Assembly (NCBI GenBank): GCA_964611145.1
Contig: CAZSYM010000045.1
Location: 1-15,766 of the forward strand
Origin: WFQV01 sp964611145
GTDB taxonomy: Bacteria > Bacteroidota > Ignavibacteria > Ignavibacteriales > Melioribacteraceae
Reading direction: 5' to 3'
Length of the DNA stretch: 15,766 bases
How positions within the stretch are numbered: the first letter of the stretch is position 1; every line of letters starts with the position of its first letter. The notes below the pieces were generated by a model. That model ran no database searches and was not told where the DNA came from. It saw only the letters and a program-made list of their open reading frames with translations. The position numbers and the translations under genes were made by a program. Of the stretch, positions 1 to 7,270 are shown piece by piece.

Positions 1-118
1 GAGTTCTTAAGACAATGTTTTTTTAGTGAGCAAGTAGCTCGATTGGTTATTTAATAAGCGGGGAAAGGGTAAAAACCTTGAGCCTCACGCAATCTTATCT
101 TATTGAAAAGAAGGAAAT
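1..118 (+). promoter_or_regulatory. thrS leader with possible structured RNA
   Basis: This is the non-coding stretch before thrS. GACAATG followed by seven T (11-24) looks like the 3' arm and U-tract of an intrinsic terminator whose 5' arm would lie outside the window. Downstream, GTGAG (26-30) can pair with CTCAC (84-88), GCTC (37-40) with GAGC (80-83), and AAGG (65-68) with CCTT (76-79), so 76-88 could be fully paired. GAGC (28-31) can instead form a local hairpin with GCTC (37-40), which would exclude the long-range helix. The ribosome-binding site AAGGA (111-115) lies just before the thrS ATG. In E. coli thrS is repressed by its own product through a structured leader. A similar role here is inference, and no tRNA or T-box signature was recognised. 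Confidence 0.35.
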
Positions 119-2050
119 ATGAAAAAAATAAAAATTACTTTTCCCGACGGTTCCTCAAGGGAATTTAACGAAGGGATTTCCGCTTTTGAAATCGCCGAGG
201 AAATTTCGCCTCGTTTGGCGAAAGAAGCTCTGGGCGTTAAAATTAACGGGGAAGTCAAAGACTTAAATACGAAGATAAACGAGGATTCTACCGTTCAAAT
301 TTTGACATTCGATGACCCCGAAGGAAAAGAAATTTATTGGCATTCCACCTCGCATTTAATGGCGCATGCCGTTCAGTCTCTTTTCCCTGAGGCTAAGTTT
401 GGAGTCGGTCCCGCTATTGAAACCGGATTTTATTATGATATAGATGTAAATGCCAAACTTACCGAGAAAGAACTTGCGAAAATCGAGCAAAAAATGTATG
501 AAATTGCCAAGCAAGGCAATCCTTTTGTACGAGAAGAACTTACGAAAGCCGAGGCAATAAAGCTTTTCCAAGAATTAGGAGATAATTATAAACTTGAAAT
601 CCTAAGTGAACTCGACGAGGCGACGGAAACGATTAGTATTTATAGAGAAGGCGAGTTTGTTGATTTATGCCGCGGTCCCCATCTGCCGAGCACGGATAAG
701 ATTAAATACATCAAGCTTCTTAGTGTTTCCGGTTCGTATTGGCGTGGAGATGAAAAAAATAAACAATTGCAAAGAATTTACGGTGTTTCCTTTCCTAAAA
801 AGAAAATGCTTGATGAGTATTTGGCATTGCTTGAAGAAGCCAAGAAAAGGGACCACCGAAAACTTGGTAAACAACTCGATCTATTCAGTATTCACGAGGA
901 AAGCGGACCTGGACTTATTTTTTGGCATCCCCGCGGTGCAATAATTCGCAATACCATCGAGGAATTTTGGAAAAAGGAACATCTGAAAAGCGGATATGAT
1001 TTGCTCTATACTCCCCATGTAGGGCGTAGTCTTTTGTGGGAAACCAGCGGACACTTGAAGCATTTTAAAGAAAATATGTTTGCCCCGATGAAAATTGACG
1101 AAAATGAATATTTCGTCAAACCTATGAATTGTCCCTTTCATATTTTGATATATAAATCTCGGATTCGTTCTTATCGCGATTTACCATTACGTTGGGCGGA
1201 GCTTGGGACGGTTTATCGTTATGAGAAAAGCGGTGTCCTTCACGGGCTATTGAGAGTAAGGGGTTTTACGCAAGATGATGCGCATATCTTTTGTACCCAC
1301 GAACAAATTGAAGATGAAATAAAGAAGGTGGTACAATTCTCCATTAAGATGTGGAGAGATTTCGGTTTCGAAAAGATGAAATTTTATGTCTCTACTAAAC
1401 CGGAAAAAGCGGCGGGAGACGATGCACTATGGGAGAAAGCTACCGAGTCTTTGAAAAAGGCTTTGGAATCTGAAAACCTTGATTATGAAGTTGACGAAGG
1501 TGGGGGAGCGTTCTATGGTCCCAAGATTGACATTAAAATAAAAGATGCTTTGAATCGTGAGTGGCAGATGAGCACGGTTCAATTTGATTTTAACCTTCCT
1601 GAACGTTTTGATATGACGTACGTGGGCGAGGACGGGAAGGAACATCGACCGTTCATGGTGCACAGAGCTCTCCTTGGCTCTTTGGAGCGTTTTTTCGGCT
1701 TGTTGATTGAACATTACGGTGGCGATTTCCCCCTTTGGCTCGCTCCGGTTCAAGCGGCTGTTATTCCGGTTTCTCAGAATTTTCTTGATTATGCAAGAAA
1801 GGTATATGAGAATCTGCTCGAAAATGATATCAGAGTGGAATTGGATACGCGCAACGAGAAAATCGGTTATAAGATTCGCGATTGGGAAAATCAAAAAGTT
1901 CGTTATATGTTGATTGTAGGAGAAAAAGAACAAGAGGAAAATACGGTTTCCGTTCGTGTGCATAAAAAAGGAAATATCGGGGTATTGAGTTTATCCGAAT
2001 TAAGTTCTAAATTGAAAGAAGAAATAAAAAATAAATTTACTAACAATTAG
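119..2050 (+). CDS. thrS: Threonyl-tRNA synthetase
   Basis: This enzyme charges tRNA-Thr with threonine in the cytoplasm using ATP. The 643-residue product has the full bacterial architecture: an N-terminal TGS domain (about 1-62), an editing domain (about 65-225), a class II catalytic core (about 243-540) and a C-terminal anticodon-binding domain (about 545-640). The editing site keeps its HxxxH (His79, His83) plus Cys184 and His188, so it should still clear mischarged seryl-tRNA-Thr. The catalytic zinc ligands Cys338, His389 and His515 are all present, and motif 2 is the TVYRYE...RVRGFTQDDAH region. The ATG start follows AAGGA at 111-115. It is the first gene of the thrS-infC-rpmI-rplT order known from many bacteria, and its stop is 11 nt before the infC start. 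Nothing looks truncated. Confidence 0.97.
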   Translation: MKKIKITFPDGSSREFNEGISAFEIAEEISPRLAKEALGVKINGEVKDLNTKINEDSTVQILTFDDPEGKEIYWHSTSHLMAHAVQSLFPEAKFGVGPAIETGFYYDIDVNAKLTEKELAKIEQKMYEIAKQGNPFVREELTKAEAIKLFQELGDNYKLEILSELDEATETISIYREGEFVDLCRGPHLPSTDKIKYIKLLSVSGSYWRGDEKNKQLQRIYGVSFPKKKMLDEYLALLEEAKKRDHRKLGKQLDLFSIHEESGPGLIFWHPRGAIIRNTIEEFWKKEHLKSGYDLLYTPHVGRSLLWETSGHLKHFKENMFAPMKIDENEYFVKPMNCPFHILIYKSRIRSYRDLPLRWAELGTVYRYEKSGVLHGLLRVRGFTQDDAHIFCTHEQIEDEIKKVVQFSIKMWRDFGFEKMKFYVSTKPEKAAGDDALWEKATESLKKALESENLDYEVDEGGGAFYGPKIDIKIKDALNREWQMSTVQFDFNLPERFDMTYVGEDGKEHRPFMVHRALLGSLERFFGLLIEHYGGDFPLWLAPVQAAVIPVSQNFLDYARKVYENLLENDIRVELDTRNEKIGYKIRDWENQKVRYMLIVGEKEQEENTVSVRVHKKGNIGVLSLSELSSKLKEEIKNKFTNN

Positions 2051-2064
2051 AAGAGGTTCTTATC
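2051..2064 (+). promoter_or_regulatory. infC ribosome-binding site and AUC initiation codon
   Basis: AAGAGG (2051-2056, with GAGGT at 2053-2057) comes directly after the thrS stop. A short TTCTT spacer then leads to ATC at 2062-2064. The reading frame is open only back to a TAA at 2041-2043. Between that stop and TTG 2173 it contains no ATG, GTG or TTG. The Shine-Dalgarno position therefore points to AUC as the start. E. coli infC uses AUU, and IF3 itself discriminates against that codon, giving autoregulation. The same logic here is inferred. Confidence 0.7.
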
Positions 2065-2589
2065 GCTCAAAAAGGTTACCGTGTTAACTCTGACATCACC
2101 GCCAATGAAGTCAGAGTAATTGATCAAACGGGAGAACAGATTGGCATTTTACCGCTTAAAAAAGCGCTTGTTTTGGCAGAGGAAAAGGGATTGGATTTGG
2201 TCGAAATTGCTCCTCAAGCCAAACCGCCCGTATGTAAAATAATTGATTATGGCAAGTTTGTTTACGAGCAACAAAAGAAACAAAAATTAGCTAAGAAAAA
2301 TCAGCAGGTAACGGTTCTTAAGGAAATACGTTTGCATCCGAATACCGATACGCACGATTTCCTTTTCAAAGCGCGGCATGCAAAGAATTTTCTTGAGAGC
2401 GGAAACAAGGTGAAAGTCTCCGTTATATTTAAAGGAAGAGAACTTGCTTATAAGGAACACGGAGCGGAATTGTTAAAAAAATTTATTGAGGAGCTTTCCG
2501 AAGTTTCCAAACCGGAAAGTGAAACCAAGTTTGAAGGAAGAATCATGCATGTGATTCTTGCGCCGTTAAAAGGTAAAAAGAAAAAATAA
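2062..2589 (+). CDS. infC: Translation initiation factor IF-3, non-canonical AUC start
   Basis: IF3 binds the 30S subunit, keeps it from joining 50S too early, and checks start-codon and initiator-tRNA pairing. The N domain begins KGYRVNSDI, continues through VRVID and GEQIGIL, and includes LDLVEIAPQAKPPVCKIIDYGKF. A lysine-rich linker leads to the C domain with KEIRLHPNTDTHDF and KVSVIFKGRE. From ATC 2062 the product is 175 residues, normal for the family. Starting at the first conventional codon, TTG 2173, would delete 37 residues, including the conserved RVN...EVRVID segment, so that start is very unlikely. It sits 11 nt after thrS and 15 nt before rpmI, and the three are probably cotranscribed. 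AUC is among the codons IF3 disfavors, so autogenous control is expected. Confidence 0.93.
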   Translation: MAQKGYRVNSDITANEVRVIDQTGEQIGILPLKKALVLAEEKGLDLVEIAPQAKPPVCKIIDYGKFVYEQQKKQKLAKKNQQVTVLKEIRLHPNTDTHDFLFKARHAKNFLESGNKVKVSVIFKGRELAYKEHGAELLKKFIEELSEVSKPESETKFEGRIMHVILAPLKGKKKK

Positions 2590-2604
2590 AGGACAGGTTC
2601 AATT

Positions 2605-2799
2605 ATGCCAAAGATGAAAAGCAACAGAGGAGCCGCTAAAACTTTCAAAAAAACCGGCTCCGGTAAGTTCAAAAGGTACAAAGCCTATAAGTCTCATATT
2701 CTTACTTCCAAAACTCAAAAAAGGAAAAGAAAATTGAGAAAGGCTACTTTGGTTTCGAAGGCAGATTCGAAACGAGTTCAAAGAATGGTTTTACAATAA
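2605..2799 (+). CDS. rpmI: 50S ribosomal protein L35 (bL35)
   Basis: This is a small, very basic protein of the large ribosomal subunit. The 64-residue product has the usual length and the typical opening MPKMKSNRGAAKTFKKTGSGK, followed by the KRKRKLRKATLV segment. AGGACAGG (2590-2597) supplies a good ribosome-binding site seven nucleotides before the ATG. It lies between infC and rplT, the standard order. In E. coli, L20 represses translation of the rpmI-rplT pair by binding the mRNA. Whether that operates here cannot be told from the sequence by eye. Confidence 0.97.
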   Translation: MPKMKSNRGAAKTFKKTGSGKFKRYKAYKSHILTSKTQKRKRKLRKATLVSKADSKRVQRMVLQ

Positions 2800-2820
2800 T
2801 TAAAATGTGAGGTATTAGCT

Positions 2821-3168
2821 ATGCCAAAAGCTAAAAACAACGTGGCTTCTCGCAAGAGAAGAAAAAAAGTAATGAATATGGCTAAGGGTTATTGGGGTTC
2901 CCGAGGCACGGTTTATACCGTGGCTAAACACTCCGTTGAAAAGGGTCTTCAGCATGCCTATGCCGACCGCAAGCAAAAGAAGAGATCCTTTAGAAAACTT
3001 TGGATTGCTCGTATCAACGCAGCTGCAAGAGCAAACGGGACTACATATTCCCGCTTGATTCATGCAATGAAAGAAAAAGGCGTAACCATTAATCGTAAGG
3101 TGCTTGCCAATTTGGCTGTGGAAAATCCCGGCGCTTTCAAAGAAGTGGTTAACTTTGTTTTGAAATAA
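2821..3168 (+). CDS. rplT: 50S ribosomal protein L20 (bL20)
   Basis: L20 binds 23S rRNA directly and is needed early in assembly of the large subunit. The 115-residue product has the standard length and runs from the basic N-terminal extension (SRKRRKKVMNMAKGYWG) through KLWIARINAAAR to the globular C-terminal half, ending in VNFVLK. TGAGG (2808-2812) lies eight nucleotides before the ATG. It is 21 nt downstream of rpmI. In several bacteria L20 also represses its own operon at the mRNA level. A strong hairpin begins right after its stop codon. Confidence 0.97.
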   Translation: MPKAKNNVASRKRRKKVMNMAKGYWGSRGTVYTVAKHSVEKGLQHAYADRKQKKRSFRKLWIARINAAARANGTTYSRLIHAMKEKGVTINRKVLANLAVENPGAFKEVVNFVLK

Positions 3169-3173
3169 TTTTT

Positions 3174-3205
3174 CCCCCTCGCATCCTTCATGGATGTGGA
3201 GGGGG
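3174..3205 (+). other. Strong stem-loop between rplT and pheS, no U-tract
   Basis: CCCCCTC (3174-3180) pairs with GAGGGGG (3199-3205), and CATCC (3182-3186) pairs with GGATG (3192-3196). The loop is TTCAT, and G3181 lies opposite T3197 and G3198. The stem is about 12 bp and GC-rich. It is preceded, not followed, by a run of T, so it does not look like a simple intrinsic terminator on either strand. A processing or stabilising element, or an attenuating hairpin separating ribosomal protein expression from pheST, are possible readings. Confidence 0.6.
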
Positions 3206-3232
3206 TGAACTTTAAAATTTACGGATTCTGTT

Positions 3233-4222
3233 ATGGATAAAAAGATTTCTGAGATTAAGGAAAGTTTCCGTAAGGATTTGGCTTCGGTTTCTTCCGCTAA
3301 AGAATTGGAAGAAGTGCGAATTAAATATCTTAGTCGTAAAGGATTGATACCGGCTCTGTTTGACGAATTCAAAACCCTCCCGAAGGAAGAAAAACCGAAA
3401 TACGGAAAAATTCTGAACGAGTTGAAAAACTTTGCTCAAAGTGAATTCGAGGCGAAAAAATTAGGCTTAAAAACCGAGAAGGGAGAAGGTGAAGAAAAAA
3501 TCGACTTGTCTTTGCCTCCCAGAACTCGGCACCTCGGGAGTAAGCATATTCTTACTCAAACTATGGACGAAATCAAGGCGATTTTCAAAAGCTTGGGCTT
3601 TTCGGTTTTCGAGGGACCGGAAATAGAATCCGACCATTACAACTTCGAAATGCTTAATTTCCCTCCCGACCATCCCGCGCGCGATATGCAGGATACTTTT
3701 TTCATTAACGAGAAATTTTTATTACGTACACATACTTCCCCTGTTCAAATTCGTTTAATGGAAAAAGTGAAACCCCCTTTGCGTGCTATAATGCCCGGTA
3801 GAGTTTTTCGCAACGAGGCGATAAGTGCCAAGAGTTATTGCCTTTTCCATCAAGTCGAAGGGCTTTATGTGGATACGAATGTTACCTTTGCCGAGTTGAA
3901 AGGGACATTGATTCAATTTGCCAAGAGCTTTTTCGGTAGCAAAGTTAAATATCGTTTTCGTCCGAGTTTTTTCCCGTTTACCGAACCTTCTGCCGAGGTG
4001 GATATTTGGTGGGAACCAAAAGGCAAGGAAGGCAGATGGCTGGAAATACTGGGCTGTGGAATGGTTGACCCGAATGTCTTGGAGAATGTTGGAATTGATA
4101 ACGAAGAATACACGGGCTATGCGTTTGGAATGGGAATAGAAAGAATGGCTATGCTGAAATACGGTATCAATGATATTCGTATTTTTTATGACAACGATAA
4201 CAGATTCCTCGAACAATTTTAA
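3233..4222 (+). CDS. pheS: Phenylalanyl-tRNA synthetase alpha subunit
   Basis: This is the catalytic subunit of the heterotetrameric (alpha-beta)2 enzyme that charges tRNA-Phe. The 329-residue product has an N-terminal helical coiled-coil arm (about 1-90) that contacts tRNA, then a class II synthetase core. Visible core segments are GPEIESDHYNFEMLNFPPDHPARDMQDTF, the motif 2 region GRVFRNEAISAKSYCLFHQVEG, and the C-terminal motif 3 region ILGCGMVDPNVL...GYAFGMGIERMAML. One small oddity is GSKHILTQT, where most family members have His-Pro after the Gly. The ATG 3233 has only a weak Shine-Dalgarno, but the sequence from MDKKISEIKESF is the expected N terminus. pheT follows after 14 nt. Confidence 0.97.
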   Translation: MDKKISEIKESFRKDLASVSSAKELEEVRIKYLSRKGLIPALFDEFKTLPKEEKPKYGKILNELKNFAQSEFEAKKLGLKTEKGEGEEKIDLSLPPRTRHLGSKHILTQTMDEIKAIFKSLGFSVFEGPEIESDHYNFEMLNFPPDHPARDMQDTFFINEKFLLRTHTSPVQIRLMEKVKPPLRAIMPGRVFRNEAISAKSYCLFHQVEGLYVDTNVTFAELKGTLIQFAKSFFGSKVKYRFRPSFFPFTEPSAEVDIWWEPKGKEGRWLEILGCGMVDPNVLENVGIDNEEYTGYAFGMGIERMAMLKYGINDIRIFYDNDNRFLEQF

Positions 4223-4236
4223 ACGGAGCTGACGAA

Positions 4237-6636
4237 TTGAAAATTTCTCTTAATTGGTTGAACGAGTATATAGATATTTCCGATATTCCACCGGAAGAGG
4301 TTTTGGAAAAACTCACCGTTTCCGGCTTGGAAGTTGACGAGTACGAAAATAAAGCTCGCTCTCTGGATAATATCGTTGTTGGATATGTAAAGGAAAGAAA
4401 GAAGCACCCCAATGCGGATAAACTTTCCGTTTGTTTGGTTACTGACGGGCAAAAGGATTACAATGTTGTTTGCGGTGCTCCCAATGTGGACGCTGGACAA
4501 AAAGTGGCTTTTGCCAAGGTGGGTGCTGTGATTCCCTTGAATGGAATGAAATTGAAAAAGACGAAGATTCGCGGCGAGGTTTCGGAAGGAATGATTTGTG
4601 CCGAGGATGAACTCGGACTTGGCGATGACCACACGGGAATAATGGTCTTGAACGAAGATTTTCCCGTCGGCACGCCTCTTGTGGAGGCTCTTGGACTTAA
4701 TGACGTAACCGCCGAAATTGAAATCACGCCTAATCGTGCGGATGCGCTTAGCCATATTGGAATTGCAAGAGATTTGTCCGCCATTTACAAACGTGATGTG
4801 CATTATCCCACGGTAGATTTCGAAGGCAAAGGTCGTCCCGCGGCGGAGATGGCAAGCGTTGAAATTCATGATACCGAAGGATGCCCACGTTACGTCGCCA
4901 CGGTGGTTCGGAATGTTAAAATAAAAGAATCACCCGAATGGTTGAAAGCGAGATTAATTAGTGTTGGTTTGCGTCCCATAAATAATGTGGTGGACGTTAC
5001 AAATTTTATCCTTTATGAATTAGGGCAACCTTTGCACGCTTTCGATTTGGATAAATTAAGCGGTAAAAAAATAATTGTTCGAAAAGCGGGCACCGATGAA
5101 AGTTTTGTTACTTTGGATTCTAAAAAAAGAATCTTACATCCCGACGATTTAATGATTTGTGATGCCGAAAAACCGGTGGCAATTGCGGGGATTATGGGAG
5201 GCGAAAATTCCGAAGTTACGGAAAATACCCGAAATGTTTTGATAGAAAGCGCATATTTCAATCCCTCGCGAATTAGAAGAACTTCCAAAAGATTGGGGCT
5301 TACTACCGATTCTTCCTATCGTTTCGAACGGGGATGTAATCCCGAAATTACTCTCTTTGCCGCGCAACGAGCGGCGGTTATGATTGCCGAACTTGCGGAA
5401 GGCGAAATAGCGGAAGGCTATATAGATGTTTATCCGCACCCGCTCGAACGTAGGAAGGTGGAATTGCGCTTCGCGCGAGTGGAAAAAATCCTCGGTTTCC
5501 GAGTGCCGGAAAACGAAGTGAAAGCTATTCTTACCGGCTTGGGATTTGTAATCCTTGCCGAAGAGAAAGAAAAGCTTTTGATTGAAGTGCCACTTTTCCG
5601 TCACGATATCGAAAGGGAAATAGATTTGATAGAAGAAGTGGCGCGAATTTACGGATACGACAATATCCCTTCCGTGCGCAAAATCGAAGTGGCGCTCGAG
5701 GAAAAAATCGACGAGGGACTGAAAAGAGACGAAATAAGAACATTACTGACCGGCTTGGGATATAACGAAATTGTAACAAGTTCCCTCTTGAACGAGGAGC
5801 GTGCAAATCAATTCGGGCAAGCTATTCCCGTGCTTTCTCCGCAAACTGTGGAAATGACCCATTTGCGCACTTCTCTTATTCCGGGCGCACTTCTTACGGT
5901 TTCCCGTAATATCAAGGTGCGGGAAAAGGATTTGAAATTCTTCGAAATCGGAAAAGTTTTTCAATTGAAGAACGAACGAATTGAAAGTTTTGATGACTTC
6001 GTGGAAGAGGAAAAAATGTTGATGCTCGTTACGGGCAATGCCAACGGCAACGAATGGTTCGTGAAGGAAAGAAAATTCGATGTTTATGATTTGCTCGGGG
6101 ATGTTAATGAACTCTTGAGAAAATTAGGTATTGGAAATTCCGTCAAGGATAAATACTATTTTGGCGACGACCCGTTTTTCGAATTCGGAGTCAAAAAATT
6201 TGTGGGCAAGAAAATGCTTGCCGAAGGGGGAAAATTAAGAAGGGAACTTTTGGAACAATACGATATTCCTCAGGATGTTTTCGTATTCGACTTTAATTTG
6301 GCAAACATTCTCTCCGTGCAACCCAAGAAGAGGACTTTCGCGGAAATTTTGCGCTTCCCGAAAGTCAAAAGGGATTTTGCTTTTGTGGTTGACAAGAAAA
6401 TCACGAACGAACAAATTTTGAACGCCATTAAGAAGGGAAGTAGTAATCTGTTGAAAAATATAAAGTTATTCGATATCTTTGAAAGTCAAAGTTTAGGTGA
6501 AGGGAAGAAATCAATGGCGTTTGAACTTGAATACTATGATTATGGAAGGACTTTAACGGAAGAAGAAGTTGATAGGGATTTTTGGAACGCCATAGAAACC
6601 GTTAAGAAAGAACTTAACGCACAATTGCGAGGTTAA
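4237..6636 (+). CDS. pheT: Phenylalanyl-tRNA synthetase beta subunit
   Basis: The beta subunit partners PheS, helps bind tRNA-Phe and edits Tyr-tRNA-Phe. The 799-residue product has normal length and domain order: an N-terminal B1 region, an EMAP-like OB tRNA-binding domain (about 40-150, with CGAPNVDAGQKVAFAKVGAVIP), the B3/B4 editing domain (about 210-390), a B5 domain (about 405-478), a catalytic-like core (about 485-690) and a C-terminal ferredoxin-fold anticodon-binding domain (about 700-798). The start is TTG. GGAG at 4225-4228 lies eight nucleotides upstream, and KISLNWLNEYIDI is the conserved family N terminus, so the start is well supported. It follows pheS by 14 nt and the next start lies one nucleotide after its stop. 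Confidence 0.97.
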   Translation: MKISLNWLNEYIDISDIPPEEVLEKLTVSGLEVDEYENKARSLDNIVVGYVKERKKHPNADKLSVCLVTDGQKDYNVVCGAPNVDAGQKVAFAKVGAVIPLNGMKLKKTKIRGEVSEGMICAEDELGLGDDHTGIMVLNEDFPVGTPLVEALGLNDVTAEIEITPNRADALSHIGIARDLSAIYKRDVHYPTVDFEGKGRPAAEMASVEIHDTEGCPRYVATVVRNVKIKESPEWLKARLISVGLRPINNVVDVTNFILYELGQPLHAFDLDKLSGKKIIVRKAGTDESFVTLDSKKRILHPDDLMICDAEKPVAIAGIMGGENSEVTENTRNVLIESAYFNPSRIRRTSKRLGLTTDSSYRFERGCNPEITLFAAQRAAVMIAELAEGEIAEGYIDVYPHPLERRKVELRFARVEKILGFRVPENEVKAILTGLGFVILAEEKEKLLIEVPLFRHDIEREIDLIEEVARIYGYDNIPSVRKIEVALEEKIDEGLKRDEIRTLLTGLGYNEIVTSSLLNEERANQFGQAIPVLSPQTVEMTHLRTSLIPGALLTVSRNIKVREKDLKFFEIGKVFQLKNERIESFDDFVEEEKMLMLVTGNANGNEWFVKERKFDVYDLLGDVNELLRKLGIGNSVKDKYYFGDDPFFEFGVKKFVGKKMLAEGGKLRRELLEQYDIPQDVFVFDFNLANILSVQPKKRTFAEILRFPKVKRDFAFVVDKKITNEQILNAIKKGSSNLLKNIKLFDIFESQSLGEGKKSMAFELEYYDYGRTLTEEEVDRDFWNAIETVKKELNAQLRG

Positions 6637-6637
6637 G

Positions 6638-6928
6638 TTGGCGGAAAAAGACAAATACGATTTGTTTCTTGAGGAACTTGCTTTTTTGGAAAATCAAGTT
6701 TATGCTTTATTGCAGAAGGGCGAGGAGCTAACCGCCCGAAATAAAGAGCTTGAAAAAGAAGTGAAACAATTGCAAAATGAAAATGAAGTTCTTAAATTGA
6801 AACTTGAAGAATGTGGAGAAATAGAGAGTCGATTGAAAAACTCCGTTTTGACCGATTCGGAGCGAGAGGCTCTCAAAAAGAAAATCGATGACCTGCTCAA
6901 GAGAATCGATTATCACATGCGCTCTTAA
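6638..6928 (+). CDS. Small coiled-coil protein, possible ZapB-like division partner
   Basis: This 96-residue, charged protein is predicted to be almost wholly helical. Heptad-like leucines and isoleucines run from about residue 9 to 65 (FLEELAFLENQVYALL, LEKEVKQLQNENEVLKLKLEE), followed by a short break and a second helix (ALKKKIDDLLKRIDYHM). It starts at TTG 6638, one nucleotide after the pheT stop, with GAGG at 6629-6632 inside the end of pheT, so translation is likely coupled. It lies directly upstream of zapA. In E. coli the coiled-coil protein ZapB works with ZapA at the Z-ring, and a similar role is suggested by position and architecture only. No enzymatic motif, signal peptide or membrane segment is present. 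Sequence identity to ZapB was not established. Confidence 0.8.
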   Translation: MAEKDKYDLFLEELAFLENQVYALLQKGEELTARNKELEKEVKQLQNENEVLKLKLEECGEIESRLKNSVLTDSEREALKKKIDDLLKRIDYHMRS

Positions 6929-6960
6929 AAATATTGTTTGTATGATGGACGAGACAATCA

Positions 6961-7260
6961 ATGACAGAGAAAAAGAAGCTTAAAGTTAAAATTTTCGGAA
7001 AAGAATATTCGCTACTTGTTGAAAACGAAGATATTGCCAACGAGTTGGTTAAGTATGTGGACAAAGTGATAGGAGAAGTAGAAAACGATTTGTCCGACCA
7101 GCCGAGGGAAACGATAGCGATTATTGCCGCTTTGAATATTGCATACGATCTCTCGGTTGAGAAAAATAAATTCAGAGAATTCAGTATTCAGGCAATAGAC
7201 AAGATTAAACAGATTAAGCTTCAAATAGAAAAATCTGAATTGTTGTCCACTCCATCATAA
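6961..7260 (+). CDS. zapA: Cell division protein ZapA
   Basis: ZapA binds FtsZ and bundles its protofilaments at midcell. The 99-residue product has the normal length and layout. A compact N-terminal head (KKKLKVKIFGKEYSLLVENEDIANELVKYVDKVI) contains the beta hairpin typical of the family. A long C-terminal helix follows (about 48-93, TIAIIAALNIAYDLSVEKNKFREF and on), which forms the coiled-coil dimer or tetramer stalk. It starts at ATG 6961 with only a weak GACGAG sequence upstream. It is 32 nt after the small coiled-coil gene and immediately before the 6S-like RNA. zapA next to 6S RNA is a known arrangement in gammaproteobacteria as well. Confidence 0.92.
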   Translation: MTEKKKLKVKIFGKEYSLLVENEDIANELVKYVDKVIGEVENDLSDQPRETIAIIAALNIAYDLSVEKNKFREFSIQAIDKIKQIKLQIEKSELLSTPS

Positions 7261-7263
7261 AAT
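7235..7263 (+). promoter_or_regulatory. Possible promoter of the 6S-like RNA
   Basis: TAAAAT at 7258-7263 would place transcription start near 7270-7271, exactly where the closing stem of the RNA begins. Seventeen nucleotides upstream is CTGAAT (7235-7240), a poor -35 match sharing only three positions with TTGACA. The hexamers overlap the end of zapA. The position is attractive but the -35 is weak, and FCB bacteria often use a different consensus. Confidence 0.3.
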
Positions 7264-7270
7264 TATTTTA

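Noticed and set aside
26..88. A tRNA or T-box in the thrS leader, suggested by AGTAGCTCGATTGG resembling a D-arm
   Set aside because: There is no T-arm GTTCGA sequence, no acceptor stem of seven pairs and no T-box core, so only generic pairing can be claimed.
1427..1963. 178-codon open frame on the - strand inside thrS
   Set aside because: It is a shadow of the thrS coding sequence, rich in Phe, Ile and Asn as expected for an antisense frame. It has no recognisable domain and no credible ribosome-binding site.
6942..6983. A 13-codon frame (MMDETINDREKEA) overlapping the zapA start
   Set aside because: No Shine-Dalgarno precedes it and it has no feature beyond overlapping the zapA initiation codon. 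It could affect coupling, but nothing supports it.
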